From the NCBI RefSeq assembly GCF_000014805.1, contig NC_008570.1:1369001-1433000 (forward strand): a DNA stretch of 64,000 nucleotides. The letters run 5' to 3'. The translations under genes and the position numbers were made by a program. Of the stretch, positions 45,508 through 54,456 are shown piece after piece (the stretch's first letter is position 1; each line of letters begins with the position of its first letter). The notes below the pieces were generated by a model, which saw nothing but the letters and a program-made list of their open reading frames with translations, had not been told where the DNA came from and did no database searches. The DNA is from Aeromonas hydrophila subsp. hydrophila ATCC 7966. GTDB taxonomy: Bacteria; Pseudomonadota; Gammaproteobacteria; Enterobacterales; Aeromonadaceae.

Positions 45508-46194
45508 GTGAAACCTTTTGCAGCTGAATTCATGGGAACCTTCTGGCTGGTGCTGGGGGGCTGCGGCAGCGCCGTGCTGGCCGCCGCCTTTCCGAACGTC
45601 GGCATCGGCCTGCTTGGCGTGGCGCTGGCGTTCGGTCTGACCGTGCTGACCATGGCTTACGCCATCGGCCATATCTCGGGCTGTCACCTGAACCCGGCCG
45701 TGACCATTGGTCTCTGGGCCGGCGGTCGTTTCCCGGCCTCCGGCGTGCTGCCCTACATGGTCGCTCAGGTACTGGGCGGGATTGCGGCAGCGGCGGTGCT
45801 CTATGTGATTGCCAGCGGTCAGGCCGGTTTCGATCTGGCGGCGGGCTTTGCCTCCAACGGCTATGGCGAGCACTCCCCGGGCGGCTACAGCATGCTGGCG
45901 GCGCTGGTGTGTGAAGTGGTGATGACCGGTTTCTTCCTGTTCGTCATCATGGGCGCCACCGATAGCCGGGCCCCGGCCGGCTTTGCTCCCATCGCCATCG
46001 GCCTGTGCCTGACCCTCATTCACCTCATCAGCATTCCGGTGACCAACACCTCGGTCAACCCGGCGCGCAGCACGGGCGTGGCCTTCTTCGTAGGGGACTG
46101 GGCACTGGGCCAGCTGTGGCTGTTCTGGGTTGCGCCCATCGTCGGTGCCATTCTGGGTGCATTGGCCTATCGCGCGATCGCGACCAAAGCCTGA
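45508..46194 (+). CDS. aqpZ: Aquaporin Z
   Basis: 228 aa with six transmembrane helices and two half-helices. Both NPA boxes are present: HLNPAVT (NPA at 62-64) and [14 protein letters not shown]. The aromatic/Arg selectivity residues fit a water-specific channel: Phe in AFGLTVL, His in [10 protein letters not shown] and Arg after the second NPA. It conducts water across the inner membrane. GGGAG is 9-10 nt before the ATG. Terminator follows. Confidence 0.95.
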   Translation: MKPFAAEFMGTFWLVLGGCGSAVLAAAFPNVGIGLLGVALAFGLTVLTMAYAIGHISGCHLNPAVTIGLWAGGRFPASGVLPYMVAQVLGGIAAAAVLYVIASGQAGFDLAAGFASNGYGEHSPGGYSMLAALVCEVVMTGFFLFVIMGATDSRAPAGFAPIAIGLCLTLIHLISIPVTNTSVNPARSTGVAFFVGDWALGQLWLFWVAPIVGAILGALAYRAIATKA

Positions 46195-46222
46195 TCCGTC
46201 AGGGCAACAAAGTGTGGTATCG

Positions 46223-46246
46223 ACACGCCCCCGGGCGTGTTTTTTC
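46223..46246 (+). terminator. Terminator of aqpZ
   Basis: ACACGCCC / GGGCGTGT followed by TTTTTC. Confidence 0.9.
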
Positions 46247-46317
46247 GTTTCTGGCGGGAACGAAAACGGGCCACAAGGGCCCGGCTGCTTGCGTTGCTGG
46301 GTGAAAGAGGAAAGGTC

Positions 46318-47079
46318 TTACAACCCCTTGGCGCTCAGCATGTCTTTGTAGCGCTGGCGCAGCAGTTGCACCCGCTCCACATAGGCGCGAGTTTCGGCAT
46401 AAGGAGGGATGCCCCCATGTTTTTGCACCGAGCCGGCACCGGCGTTGTAGGCCGCGGTGGCCAGTGCCACGTTGCCGCCATACTGCTTGAGCAGCCCCGC
46501 CAGGTATTTCACTCCGCCGAAGATGTTCTGCTCCGCCAGCAGGGCGTTGCCCACTCCCAGCTCCCGCGCCGTGGCCGGCATCAGCTGGGTCAGCCCCATG
46601 GCCCCCTTGCGGGACACAGCCAGCGGGTTGAAGGCGGACTCGGCATGGATCAATGCCCGGATGAGGGCTGGCTCCACCTGATAGGCCTTGGCCGCCGCCT
46701 GGATGGTGCTGGCGTAGTCATAGAGAAACAGCCCCGTGGTGTGCCAGTTGACCTTGGAGTCGGGGTCGCAGGCGTAGCAGTCGTTGAACAGCAGCAGCTC
46801 GTAGTGACCCTGCTCCGGCATCATGTCGGAGTAGCGCACCACACCGTTTTTCTGCACCGACTTGTAGACCTGGATCTGGCGAGTGCCGGGCGGCAGCGGG
46901 GGGCTGGCCGGCTCGGGGGGCGGCAGCACGCCCGGGGTGTGCATGGTGACGGGGGCCGCCGCGGGGGGCGGTGCCGGCGGCTCGGCAGTGAGGATCACCA
47001 CCTCGGCCGGGGCGGGTGTCTGGCTCCAGCCGGGCGGGGAAAACAGCGGGATCAATCCCATCAACATCCATGCTTTCAA
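46318..47079 (-). CDS. Lytic transglycosylase (SLT domain) with DUF4124-like segment
   Basis: 253 aa. A secretion signal (MLMGLIPLFSPPGWSQ) and Pro/Ala-rich linker lead to a DUF4124-like stretch (QIQVYKSVQKNGVVRYSD). The SLT/lysozyme-like domain follows, with catalytic Glu E147 in LIHAESAFNPLAVSRKGAMG, then LTQLMPATARELGV and ATAAYNAGAGSVQKHGG. It cleaves murein glycan to 1,6-anhydro products. The frame starts at a TTG with AGGAG 9 nt upstream; an ATG at 47067 is the alternative. Confidence 0.87.
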   Translation of the reverse strand: MKAWMLMGLIPLFSPPGWSQTPAPAEVVILTAEPPAPPPAAAPVTMHTPGVLPPPEPASPPLPPGTRQIQVYKSVQKNGVVRYSDMMPEQGHYELLLFNDCYACDPDSKVNWHTTGLFLYDYASTIQAAAKAYQVEPALIRALIHAESAFNPLAVSRKGAMGLTQLMPATARELGVGNALLAEQNIFGGVKYLAGLLKQYGGNVALATAAYNAGAGSVQKHGGIPPYAETRAYVERVQLLRQRYKDMLSAKGL

Positions 47080-47194
47080 CGGCTTGCTCCTTCAGCCTCG
47101 TTAGCCTTGTTGAGTAAAGCATCACGGCGCGGGCAGAACAAGCCCGCCCTGACCGACCCGTGCACTCGGCCGAGAAAATAGCGGTGACAGACCA

Positions 47195-47223
47195 AATAAA
47201 GAGGCCGCCCGGTGGCGGCCTCG
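47195..47223 (-). terminator. Terminator of the alpha-amylase gene
   Basis: GAGGCCGCC / GGCGGCCTC hairpin; TTTATTT follows on the minus strand. Confidence 0.82.
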
Positions 47224-47239
47224 CGCGGCAATGGCCGGT

Positions 47240-48637
47240 TTACTCCTGCAGCCAGAGGCGGGCGCTGCGGGCGGGAATGGCGACCCGCACCCACTGGCTC
47301 TGCACATTGACCACGGCGCTTTGGTCTAGCACGTCCCGATAGTTGCGATACCAGTTCATCTCGAACTTGGCGGTATCGAGCCAGTACTCCTGCTCGTAGT
47401 CGCACTTGTTGATGCCGACCAGCCCCTGCTTGCCACGCTTGAACAGCACGAAGCAGTCGCCGCTGCCGACCAGCTGCATGGGTTGGCCCTGCACCGCGTT
47501 GTGGAAGCGGATCATCCCCTTGAGGTCGCTGCGCAGGTAATAGTCCTGCCAGCGCAGCCCGTCCTTGGCCTGGGTCTCGCCATGATCCGAATAGACCAGC
47601 GGCGAGCCGCCGTCGCGGCCGAGCAGGTAGGCATAGGCCAGCTTCTCGTCGGTCGGGTTCAGGATCTGGTAGCGAAAGCCGTCGTTGGTAGGAATGTCGT
47701 GGGTGATGGCGAAGGTGACCGCCCGGCTGCCCGGCAGCGCCTGGCCATAGGCCCCCGGATCTGCCAGCTGGTTCATGCTGCCGCCATAGCCAAGGGCTCC
47801 GCGCAGGGAGGCAAACAGCGGGAAGTCATAGGCGCCCTGACCGCTGCTGTCGAGATAGGGCTTGAGGAAGCGCTCGTAATCGTTGCTGCCGGCGCCGCCG
47901 GTGGTGATCACCTCGCCGAACACGTGCATCCCCTGCTTTATCTCGGGGGTGAACACGGCGTTGATCTGGTAATCACTCATGTGCTTGACCGCATCGACCC
48001 GAAAGCCCTTGATCCCCATCCCCTTGAGCGCCTTGAGGTAGGCCTGCTGCTGGCTCACTACCCAGTTGTTGGGGTCAAGATCCGGCAGCCCCTTGTCGCC
48101 CGCGCTGCCGCACAGCCGCCAGTACTGCACGTTGCCCGGATCGTTCCAGTCGCTGATGCACCCTTCCGGGTGGAAGTCCTGGCCGGCGAGCAAGTTCTGG
48201 CCCAGATCGCCAAACAGCTTCTGCCGCTCGAAGTAGCCGGGGTTGACGGCATAGCTTTGCAGCAGCTCGCTGCCGGGGTAGTTGAGATCGCTGCGCTTCC
48301 AGCTCTCGTTGGCCATGTGGTTGAGCACCACGTCCGCATAGACGGCGATGCCCCGCGCCTGCATGGCGGCGATCAGCTGCTCCAGATCCTGCTTGTTGCC
48401 AAGCGGGGTGTCGATGAGGCGCAGGTCCTGGGGTTGGTAACGTGCCCACCACTCGTTGCCCGATGACTTGAGGGGTGGCGAGATGAGCACCTGTTTGTAG
48501 CCGGCGGCCTTGATGAGATCGGCCTTGGCGGTGACTTCACTGTATTTCCAGTTGAAGGCGTGCAGTATGACGTCGGCATGTGCCAAAGGCGCGATCAGCA
48601 TGCCTGCGATCGCCCAGATTCCCGCTGTGTGTTTCAT
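47240..48637 (-). CDS. Secreted alpha-amylase (GH13)
   Basis: 465 aa. A signal peptide (MKHTAGIWAIAGMLIAPLAHA) precedes a GH13 barrel. The four conserved regions are present: DVVLNHMA (102-109); GFRVDAVKH with nucleophile D215; FGEVITT with acid/base E242; and FAITHDIPTND with transition-state Asp D314. The His before D314 is preceded by Thr instead of the usual Asn. It hydrolyses starch outside the cell or in the periplasm; extracellular amylase is typical of Aeromonas. A perfect palindrome lies just before the ribosome-binding site. Confidence 0.93.
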   Translation of the reverse strand: MKHTAGIWAIAGMLIAPLAHADVILHAFNWKYSEVTAKADLIKAAGYKQVLISPPLKSSGNEWWARYQPQDLRLIDTPLGNKQDLEQLIAAMQARGIAVYADVVLNHMANESWKRSDLNYPGSELLQSYAVNPGYFERQKLFGDLGQNLLAGQDFHPEGCISDWNDPGNVQYWRLCGSAGDKGLPDLDPNNWVVSQQQAYLKALKGMGIKGFRVDAVKHMSDYQINAVFTPEIKQGMHVFGEVITTGGAGSNDYERFLKPYLDSSGQGAYDFPLFASLRGALGYGGSMNQLADPGAYGQALPGSRAVTFAITHDIPTNDGFRYQILNPTDEKLAYAYLLGRDGGSPLVYSDHGETQAKDGLRWQDYYLRSDLKGMIRFHNAVQGQPMQLVGSGDCFVLFKRGKQGLVGINKCDYEQEYWLDTAKFEMNWYRNYRDVLDQSAVVNVQSQWVRVAIPARSARLWLQE

Positions 48638-48655
48638 TATTGTCAGTCCTTGTTT

Positions 48656-48677
48656 TGGGTGCCCAGATGGGCACCCA
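48656..48677 (-). promoter_or_regulatory. Perfect palindrome in the amylase leader
   Basis: Arms TGGGTGCCCA and TGGGCACCCA, separated by GA, stand 19-40 nt before the amylase ATG and just upstream of AAGGACT. It would be a stable 10-bp RNA hairpin or a protein-binding operator. Confidence 0.55.
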
Positions 48678-48831
48678 GAGCCTCACACCGGCCTGTCTTG
48701 CCAGCAATCGCCGGGCGGCGATTTTGTGAGCACTTTCAAAGCGGACTGTGCGGATCTGTGACGGCTTGCAAAAAACCGCGCAGGCCGCGTCATTACTGAC
48801 TTTTCAATCACTTCACCGGGCTGTTTTCGGC

Positions 48832-49995
48832 TCAGTCAATCCCGTTGTTGTAGAGCGGTTGCCAGGCGCAGTAGCGCTGGCCATTGCGCTGGTTGTAGAG
48901 CCAGAAGCGGTTGCAGTTGTCGTCGTAGTTGCTGGCGCCGACGTTGACGGCATAGCTGCTCAGCCGCTGCCCCTGCAGGGACTGGAACACCCCGTTGTAG
49001 AGCAGGGAGAAGTGCAGGTGCGGGCCGGTGGAGGAGCCGCCCTCGCACAGCGCCTCGTTGCGGTTGCTGGCATAGGTGCCGATGGGGGTGTCGGCGGCCA
49101 CGTAGTCGCCGCTGCGCACCGAGATCCCGCTCATGTGGTAGTAGTTGGTGGCCCAGCCGTTGGTGGCGGTGACGCGCACCTGGCAGCGGGAGAAGACGGT
49201 GACGGTGCCGCTGTTGGCGGCGGTGACCGTGTAGGTGGCGCCGCCCCAGCCCGGCCAGTCGTAGGAGACATCGATGGAGGAGTAGGGGTAGCCGGAGCCG
49301 GTATGGGAGTGGGCGCCATTGGCCTTCCAGCTGTAGCCCTGGCGCCAGGGCAGCTGGAACTGGCCGCCGGCCAGCGGTGCGGCGGGGGCGGCCGCGCCGC
49401 CCCTGGGAGAGGTCATGGCGTCCTGACCGAACAGGGTCTGCCACTGCTCACCGAGCTGGCGCTGCATTGACGTGCTCAGCATGCTGGCGAGGGCAGCCTG
49501 GTGCGCAGCCTGTGGCGCCAGGGCGGGGGCGCTGCGCTGCATAAGTTTTTGCTGGGCGCGGGCCTGATAGAAGCGCTCGGAGAGCTGGCGCGCCATCAGC
49601 TCCAGCTGGTTGTCAAAGCCCCTGGCATTGACCAGTTTGGCGAACGGCGCCGCCATGGCCTGCTCGGAGGGAGCCGAGATGAGCTGGCTGCTCGCCTCCA
49701 TCAGAGCCAGCAGCAACTGGGGGTTGAGGCTGGTGATGCCGCTCCAGTGCAGGATCACCTCCTCCTTGGGCAGCAGGTGGGGCGCCTGTTGCAGCAAAAA
49801 GTCGTGCAGATCGAAGGCCATGGCCGCCTCGCCGAACACGAAGTGGGCCTCATCCAGGGGGAGGGCCGGGGTCTGACTGGCGGCAAGCTGCTGCGCCGTG
49901 AAGTGATAGGGGGCAAGCGGGGCATGGATGTCGCCGGCCCAGCCGGCGGCGGGAAGCAGGGCCAGCATCAGCAGGGAGGGGATCGGTCTGGACAT
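48832..49995 (-). CDS. LasA-like M23 metallopeptidase (staphylolytic/elastinolytic type)
   Basis: 387 aa preproprotein. A signal peptide (MSRPIPSLLMLALLPAAGWA) precedes a ~200-residue propeptide and an M23A protease domain (LPWRQGYSWKANGAHSHTG to the end). Zinc-site elements are HSHTGSGYPYSSIDVSYDW, the HMSGISV strand and the H-x-H of TGPHLHFSL. Homologues such as P. aeruginosa LasA cut glycyl bonds in staphylococcal murein and in elastin. AAGGAGTT before 49995 fixes the start; the frame to 50100 is not used. Confidence 0.9.
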   Translation of the reverse strand: MSRPIPSLLMLALLPAAGWAGDIHAPLAPYHFTAQQLAASQTPALPLDEAHFVFGEAAMAFDLHDFLLQQAPHLLPKEEVILHWSGITSLNPQLLLALMEASSQLISAPSEQAMAAPFAKLVNARGFDNQLELMARQLSERFYQARAQQKLMQRSAPALAPQAAHQAALASMLSTSMQRQLGEQWQTLFGQDAMTSPRGGAAAPAAPLAGGQFQLPWRQGYSWKANGAHSHTGSGYPYSSIDVSYDWPGWGGATYTVTAANSGTVTVFSRCQVRVTATNGWATNYYHMSGISVRSGDYVAADTPIGTYASNRNEALCEGGSSTGPHLHFSLLYNGVFQSLQGQRLSSYAVNVGASNYDDNCNRFWLYNQRNGQRYCAWQPLYNNGID

Positions 49996-50462
49996 GATAA
50001 CTCCTTGGCAAAGTGGTGAGGTGTCGGTGTGGGGATGGACCCACGCGGGCAACAACAGCGCGAGGCTATGCCAAGGCTTCACCATAGGGGCAAATGCCAA
50101 AGTTGCTATTCAAATGGGGCTTTTTGTGCGGAGGGATAGCGGCATCTGTTTGTTAACAAATGTTTACGAAAAGGGTTTGTAGAGCCAAATCAGTGAGTTG
50201 CGGGCCAAGAAATGGCGGGCAGTCGTAAAGGGCAGGGAAGAGGCGCAAACAGTGTCTGCCACTGGCTTGCCGTGATAGGATCGCCACTGGCCAGACCGGC
50301 TGACGGCATGTTAAAAATTATGCAACTCGGTGTGGTTATTGGCTTTTTTGTTATTAAAAGCCGTGATATCGTCAATCTGGTCGGATCTCTGCGACCGACA
50401 TCAATGTATGAGGACCGGGCCGAATGGCCATGGATGGAACGGGTGTGATAGGCAAGCGGGCG
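49996..50462. other. Divergent region between the LasA-like gene and a GNAT gene
   Basis: This 467-bp region is AT-rich from 50090 to 50420. TTTGTTAACAAA at 50150-50161 is a perfect 12-bp palindrome about 155 bp upstream of the protease gene and could be an operator. No RNA or small gene could be supported. Confidence 0.4.
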
Positions 50463-50903
50463 ATGGAACTCACGTTCGAAGAGTACTGTGATGCAGACCT
50501 TTCCCTGATCAGGGATTACTACGAAACCACTTTCTCCCACTATGTGCCGGATCTGGCCGAGCGGATCTTCGTGGTACGCGACGCCCACTGGCTGGTGGGA
50601 GCCGTGCGCCTGCGCGACGAACAGGATTACTACCACCTGTGTGGTTTTCGTCTGCTGCCCCACTACCAGTCGCTGGGGCTGGGCTCGCGCCTGTTGCAGC
50701 ACGCCTGCAACGATCTGCAAGACAAGCCGGTGGTGTGTCAGGCCTTGCCGTTTGAAAAGCCGTTCTACCTCAAGGCCGGCTTCGCCGACCTGCCCCTGCA
50801 TGAACTGGAGGGGCCGCTCTTCTCGCTTTATGACCAGCAGCGCGAACAGGGTTACCAGATCGAGCTGCTGGTGCGCCAGGCCAAGGCCCCGGTCTACAAC
50901 TGA
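50463..50903 (+). CDS. GNAT family N-acetyltransferase
   Basis: 146 aa. The acetyl-CoA loop region reads FRLLPHYQSLGLGSRLLQHA (Q/R-x-x-G-x-G/A pattern present as QSLGLGSRLL). Preceding strands are RIFVVRDAHWLVGAVRLRD, and the end has FEKPFYLKAGFADLP, the usual beta-5/alpha-4 element. Substrate unknown. The start is not firm: ATG 50463 has a weak GCGGGC upstream, and an ATG at 50424 is in frame. It converges with the next gene, 4 bp apart. Confidence 0.8.
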   Translation: MELTFEEYCDADLSLIRDYYETTFSHYVPDLAERIFVVRDAHWLVGAVRLRDEQDYYHLCGFRLLPHYQSLGLGSRLLQHACNDLQDKPVVCQALPFEKPFYLKAGFADLPLHELEGPLFSLYDQQREQGYQIELLVRQAKAPVYN

Positions 50904-50907
50904 CGAC

Positions 50908-51450
50908 TCACTGGGGCTTGGTCAACAGGTGGATCTTGCCCGGTGACAGCTCCAGCCCCAACAGATTCTCCTTCAGCCAGGCCTGGTTCGGATCCTTGTC
51001 GTTGAGCCGATAGACCGGCTGGGTCTCCAGCCGCTTTTCCATGCTCTGCAGCAGCATGCCGAGCATGAAGCCGAACTTCTGCTGCGCCGCCTCCGGCTCC
51101 AGCTTGTATTCAATCAACTTCATGTTGTCGAGGAACAGCGCGCTCTGCGCCTTGTCGTAGCGCGGTCTCGCCTCATAGGTCATGTTCAGCCGCGCGTCGT
51201 ACTCGGTCTGATCCGGCAGGGCGATCTTGAGCTTGCCCTTGCCATAGACCCTGGCGGTGTCCGGGCTCTGGCGCCCGATCTGGACATCGCTCTGCTCGAG
51301 CTGCACATGAGCCTTGATGATGCCGGGCAGCTCCAGCTGTTTGTTCACTTGCACCTGGGATTGCAGGTACTGGTTTATCTGTTGCTCATTGATGTCATAT
51401 GAGCCTTGACCTAGCATGGCCAGACTGAGCAGCATAGATTGCAGGATCAT
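50908..51450 (-). CDS. YceB-like DUF1439 protein without lipobox
   Basis: 180 aa. Homologous along its length to E. coli YceB: YDINEQQINQYLQSQ, LELPGIIKAHVQLEQSDVQIGR, ALFLDNMKLIEYKLEP and LELSPGKIHLL. YceB is a lipoprotein, but here the signal (MILQSMLLSLAMLGQGSY) has no Cys, so the product is likely soluble in the periplasm or anchored by its N-terminal helix. Function unknown; DUF1439 has a lipid-binding-type fold in known structures. It diverges from cls. Confidence 0.8.
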   Translation of the reverse strand: MILQSMLLSLAMLGQGSYDINEQQINQYLQSQVQVNKQLELPGIIKAHVQLEQSDVQIGRQSPDTARVYGKGKLKIALPDQTEYDARLNMTYEARPRYDKAQSALFLDNMKLIEYKLEPEAAQQKFGFMLGMLLQSMEKRLETQPVYRLNDKDPNQAWLKENLLGLELSPGKIHLLTKPQ

Positions 51451-51547
51451 GCTAACGACCTGATAGAATGGGTGTGTTTTACAGCATACCATCCTGGCTT
51501 CGCGGGATCTGCCCACCGCATTTCACTCGTCTGTAAAAGGAGTTCTC

Positions 51548-53029
51548 GTGATCAACGGTCTGGAGCACGACATCCAACTGCTGTTTTCCCAGTTCCTCGG
51601 CTGGTTGCTGCTGCTGTTTCACACCGTGATCGTGGCGGGGGTTTCATTTCGGGTGGTGATGAAACGGCGCCCCATCGGGGTCTCGCTGGCCTGGCTCGCC
51701 CTCATCTATGCCATCCCGTTTGCCGGGGTCGGTTTTTACGTGCTGTTCGGCGAGATCCGCCTCGGCCGGCGCCGCGCCGAGCGGGCGCAGGCCATGTACC
51801 GCCCTTACGCCATCTGGATCCGCCAGCTGGCCCGGCTCTTCCCCCAGCACTGCTGCGAGGTGGGGGAGAAGGCCCAGCCGCTGCACGATCTGATCCAGGG
51901 CCGATTGGCCATGCCCATGCTCTCCGGCAACCGGATGACGCTGCTGAGCAAGCCGGAAGCCATCCTGCGCGAGATAGTGCGCGACATCCGCCAATCCTCC
52001 CAGTCCTGCTACCTGGAGTTCTACATCTGGCACCCGGGCGGCGACACCGACGAGGTGTGTGAAGCGCTGATGGAAGTGGCGGCGCGCGGCGTGGATTGTC
52101 GCTTGCTGCTCGATTCCATGGGCAGCAAGACCTTCTTCCGCTCATCCTGGCCGAAAAAGCTGCGCAAGGCCGGGGTCAAGCTGGTGGAGGTGCTGCCGGT
52201 CGGTGCCTGGCGCATCCCGTTCCAGCGTCAGGACCTGCGCATGCACCGCAAGCTGGTGGTGATCGATGACCGGGTCGGGTACACCGGTTCCATGAACATG
52301 GTGGATCCCCGCTTCTTCAAGCAGAACGCCGGGGTCGGCCAGTGGGTCGACATCATGATCCGGGTACAGGGGCCCATGGTGCCGCTGATGTGGTCCATCT
52401 TCGTCTGGGACTGGGAGATGGAGACCGGCGAGCGGCTGCTCGACAGCCTGCAGCACGAGCCGGAGGCCTGGCCCCAGAGCAACTACCGGGCCCAGCTCAT
52501 TCCATCCGGCCCCTTCGTCGGCGGCGACTGCATCCAGCAGAGCCTGCTGCTGGCCATCTACCAGGCTCGCCACCATCTGGTGCTGACCACCCCCTACTTC
52601 GTGCCGGATGATCCGCTGGCGGCGGCGCTCTCCTCGGCGGCGGCCCGCGGCGTGCAGGTGCAGCTGGTGCTGCCGGCGCGCAACGACTCCCTGATGGCCA
52701 ATTACGCCTGCAACGCCTTCATGGAAGAGCTGCTGGAGGCGGGGGTGGAGGTCTATCGCTATGACGCCGGCCTGCTGCACACCAAGAGCGTGCTGGTGGA
52801 TGACGACTTCGCCCTGGTGGGCACGGTCAACCTGGACCGGCGCAGCCTCTGGCTCAACTTCGAGGTGACCCTGCTCATCGACAACCCGGTGTTCGTCGCC
52901 GAGATGACCCAGCTGGTGCAGGGCTACATGATAGAGGCGACCCCCATGTCGCTGGCCAAGTGGCGGGCACGTCCCTGGTACAAGAAGGTGATGGAGAACA
53001 TGTTCTACCTGTTCAGCCCCTTGTTGTGA
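51548..53029 (+). CDS. cls: Cardiolipin synthase
   Basis: 493 aa. Two N-terminal transmembrane helices (LGWLLLLFHTVIVAGVSF and VSLAWLALIYAIPFAGVGFYVLF) precede two phospholipase D domains with HKD motifs: H233-R-K in MHRKLVVIDDRVGYTGSMN and H411-T-K in LHTKSVLVDDDFALVGTVN. It makes cardiolipin from phosphatidylglycerol (ClsA type). The start is GTG with AAAGGAG 7 nt upstream. The downstream DUF945 gene is 95 bp away and may share the transcript. Confidence 0.94.
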   Translation: MINGLEHDIQLLFSQFLGWLLLLFHTVIVAGVSFRVVMKRRPIGVSLAWLALIYAIPFAGVGFYVLFGEIRLGRRRAERAQAMYRPYAIWIRQLARLFPQHCCEVGEKAQPLHDLIQGRLAMPMLSGNRMTLLSKPEAILREIVRDIRQSSQSCYLEFYIWHPGGDTDEVCEALMEVAARGVDCRLLLDSMGSKTFFRSSWPKKLRKAGVKLVEVLPVGAWRIPFQRQDLRMHRKLVVIDDRVGYTGSMNMVDPRFFKQNAGVGQWVDIMIRVQGPMVPLMWSIFVWDWEMETGERLLDSLQHEPEAWPQSNYRAQLIPSGPFVGGDCIQQSLLLAIYQARHHLVLTTPYFVPDDPLAAALSSAAARGVQVQLVLPARNDSLMANYACNAFMEELLEAGVEVYRYDAGLLHTKSVLVDDDFALVGTVNLDRRSLWLNFEVTLLIDNPVFVAEMTQLVQGYMIEATPMSLAKWRARPWYKKVMENMFYLFSPLL

Positions 53030-53124
53030 CATCACTTAATTGCGGCAGGCGCCGAATTGCGCTTGCCTAGCCCCAAGCTGGCCCCGTAGAGTGCGGCAAT
53101 CACTCCCTGGAGAAACAGAAGAAG

Positions 53125-54387
53125 ATGAAGAAGCGAGTAGCGCTGGCCGTCACGGCGGCCTTGGTGGTGGGTGGGCTGGGTGCCTGCTGGTACACGGGCA
53201 ACACGTTCGATCGCATCATGGCCGAGCAGATCGCCAAGGTGAAGCAGGAGAGCGGCGTCGAACTGAGCTGGCAGCCGAGCTCGAGCAACCTGTTTGCCCG
53301 CGACGGCGTGTTGAAGGTGGTGGTCACCCCGCAGACCCTGGCCAGCCTGGATGGTCAGCTGGAGGGGAGTGAGCCGGTCGAGGCGCAGTTCATCGTCAAC
53401 AGCCGCATCCTGCCGCTCTACATCAAGAGCCACATGCTGCTCGACACCAAACAGGGTTCGCTGGCGCCGGTGTTCAACGCCTTCAAGATGGAGCAGTGGC
53501 AGTTCGGCATCGAGTCGGTCAGCAGCCTGTGGACCGCCAGCAACAGCAGCCGCTTCTGGGCCAACGAGTTCAAGATCAAGCAGGGGCTCGACGAGTTCAA
53601 CTTCCTGCCGATGAAGGGCGACTATCACGGCGATCTGGAAGGCAACGGTCACGTCACCTTCCACTGGCAGGGCATGACGGTGCACGAAGAGCAGAACAAG
53701 ATGGACATGGTGCTGGCCGAGCTCAAGGGCAGTGCCGACATGGCCGAGATCAGCGGCATCTGGCTCTCTCCGCGCAGCGACATGACCCTCTCCGCGCTGT
53801 CAGTACAGCTGCCTGACAGCGTCAAGGTCTCCCTGCAGGGGCTGACCACCGAAACCCAGTTGGCGGGGGATGATGCCCAGACTCTCTCCAGCAGCTACCA
53901 GATGAAGGTGGATACCCTCAATCTGGAGAACGAGACCGACAACCTGGCGCTGACCCAGAGCAAGCTGGCCCTCAATCTGAAGGGGCTGGATCTGGAAGGC
54001 TATCAGGCGCTGCAGGCCTCCAGCGGCCAGGGCGTGGAAGAGGAGGCGATCCAGCAGGCGCTGGACAAGATGCTCAAGCGTGGCGCCACGCTGGAGCTGG
54101 TGGACTTGAGCTCCCACCTCAATGGCGAGCCGGTGGCCATGAAGGGCGACATCAAGCTGGCGGCTACCTCGCTGGAGCAGCTGTTCAACAGCGAAGAGGG
54201 CATGCACGCGCTCTCCGGCCTGCTGCACGCCAACCTGAGCGGCAAGCTGGGCAAGGCGGTGCCGCAGCTGGCGCCCATGCTGGATCAGTTCGCCGCCATG
54301 GGTTACCTCAAGGCGGACAAGGAGCAACTGACGGCCGAGCTCAAGCTCGACAAGGGTGCCATGACCGTCAACGGTCTGCCGCTCTGA
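53125..54387 (+). CDS. DUF945 (YdgA-like) protein
   Basis: 420 aa. An N-terminal membrane anchor (KKRVALAVTAALVVGGLGACWY) precedes a long, beta-rich repetitive region. DUF945 features are TFDRIMAEQIAKVKQESGVELSW, SHMLLDTKQGS and repeated strands such as GDYHGDLEGNGHVTF and QMKVDTLNLENETDNLALTQ. YdgA-type proteins are periplasmic and of unknown function, related in pattern to AsmA-like proteins. Starts after AGAAGAAG. It ends before a bidirectional terminator. Confidence 0.78.
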   Translation: MKKRVALAVTAALVVGGLGACWYTGNTFDRIMAEQIAKVKQESGVELSWQPSSSNLFARDGVLKVVVTPQTLASLDGQLEGSEPVEAQFIVNSRILPLYIKSHMLLDTKQGSLAPVFNAFKMEQWQFGIESVSSLWTASNSSRFWANEFKIKQGLDEFNFLPMKGDYHGDLEGNGHVTFHWQGMTVHEEQNKMDMVLAELKGSADMAEISGIWLSPRSDMTLSALSVQLPDSVKVSLQGLTTETQLAGDDAQTLSSSYQMKVDTLNLENETDNLALTQSKLALNLKGLDLEGYQALQASSGQGVEEEAIQQALDKMLKRGATLELVDLSSHLNGEPVAMKGDIKLAATSLEQLFNSEEGMHALSGLLHANLSGKLGKAVPQLAPMLDQFAAMGYLKADKEQLTAELKLDKGAMTVNGLPL

Positions 54388-54410
54388 TTGACGTTGCTTT
54401 AGTGCACATA

Positions 54411-54443
54411 CAACAAAGGCTCCCGTGGGAGCCTTTGTTGTTT
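54411..54443. terminator. Bidirectional terminator
   Basis: CAACAAAGGCTCCC / GGGAGCCTTTGTTG, a 14-bp stem between convergent genes, followed by TTTT on the plus strand. Confidence 0.9.
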
Positions 54444-54456
54444 TCAGTGGCCGGGA

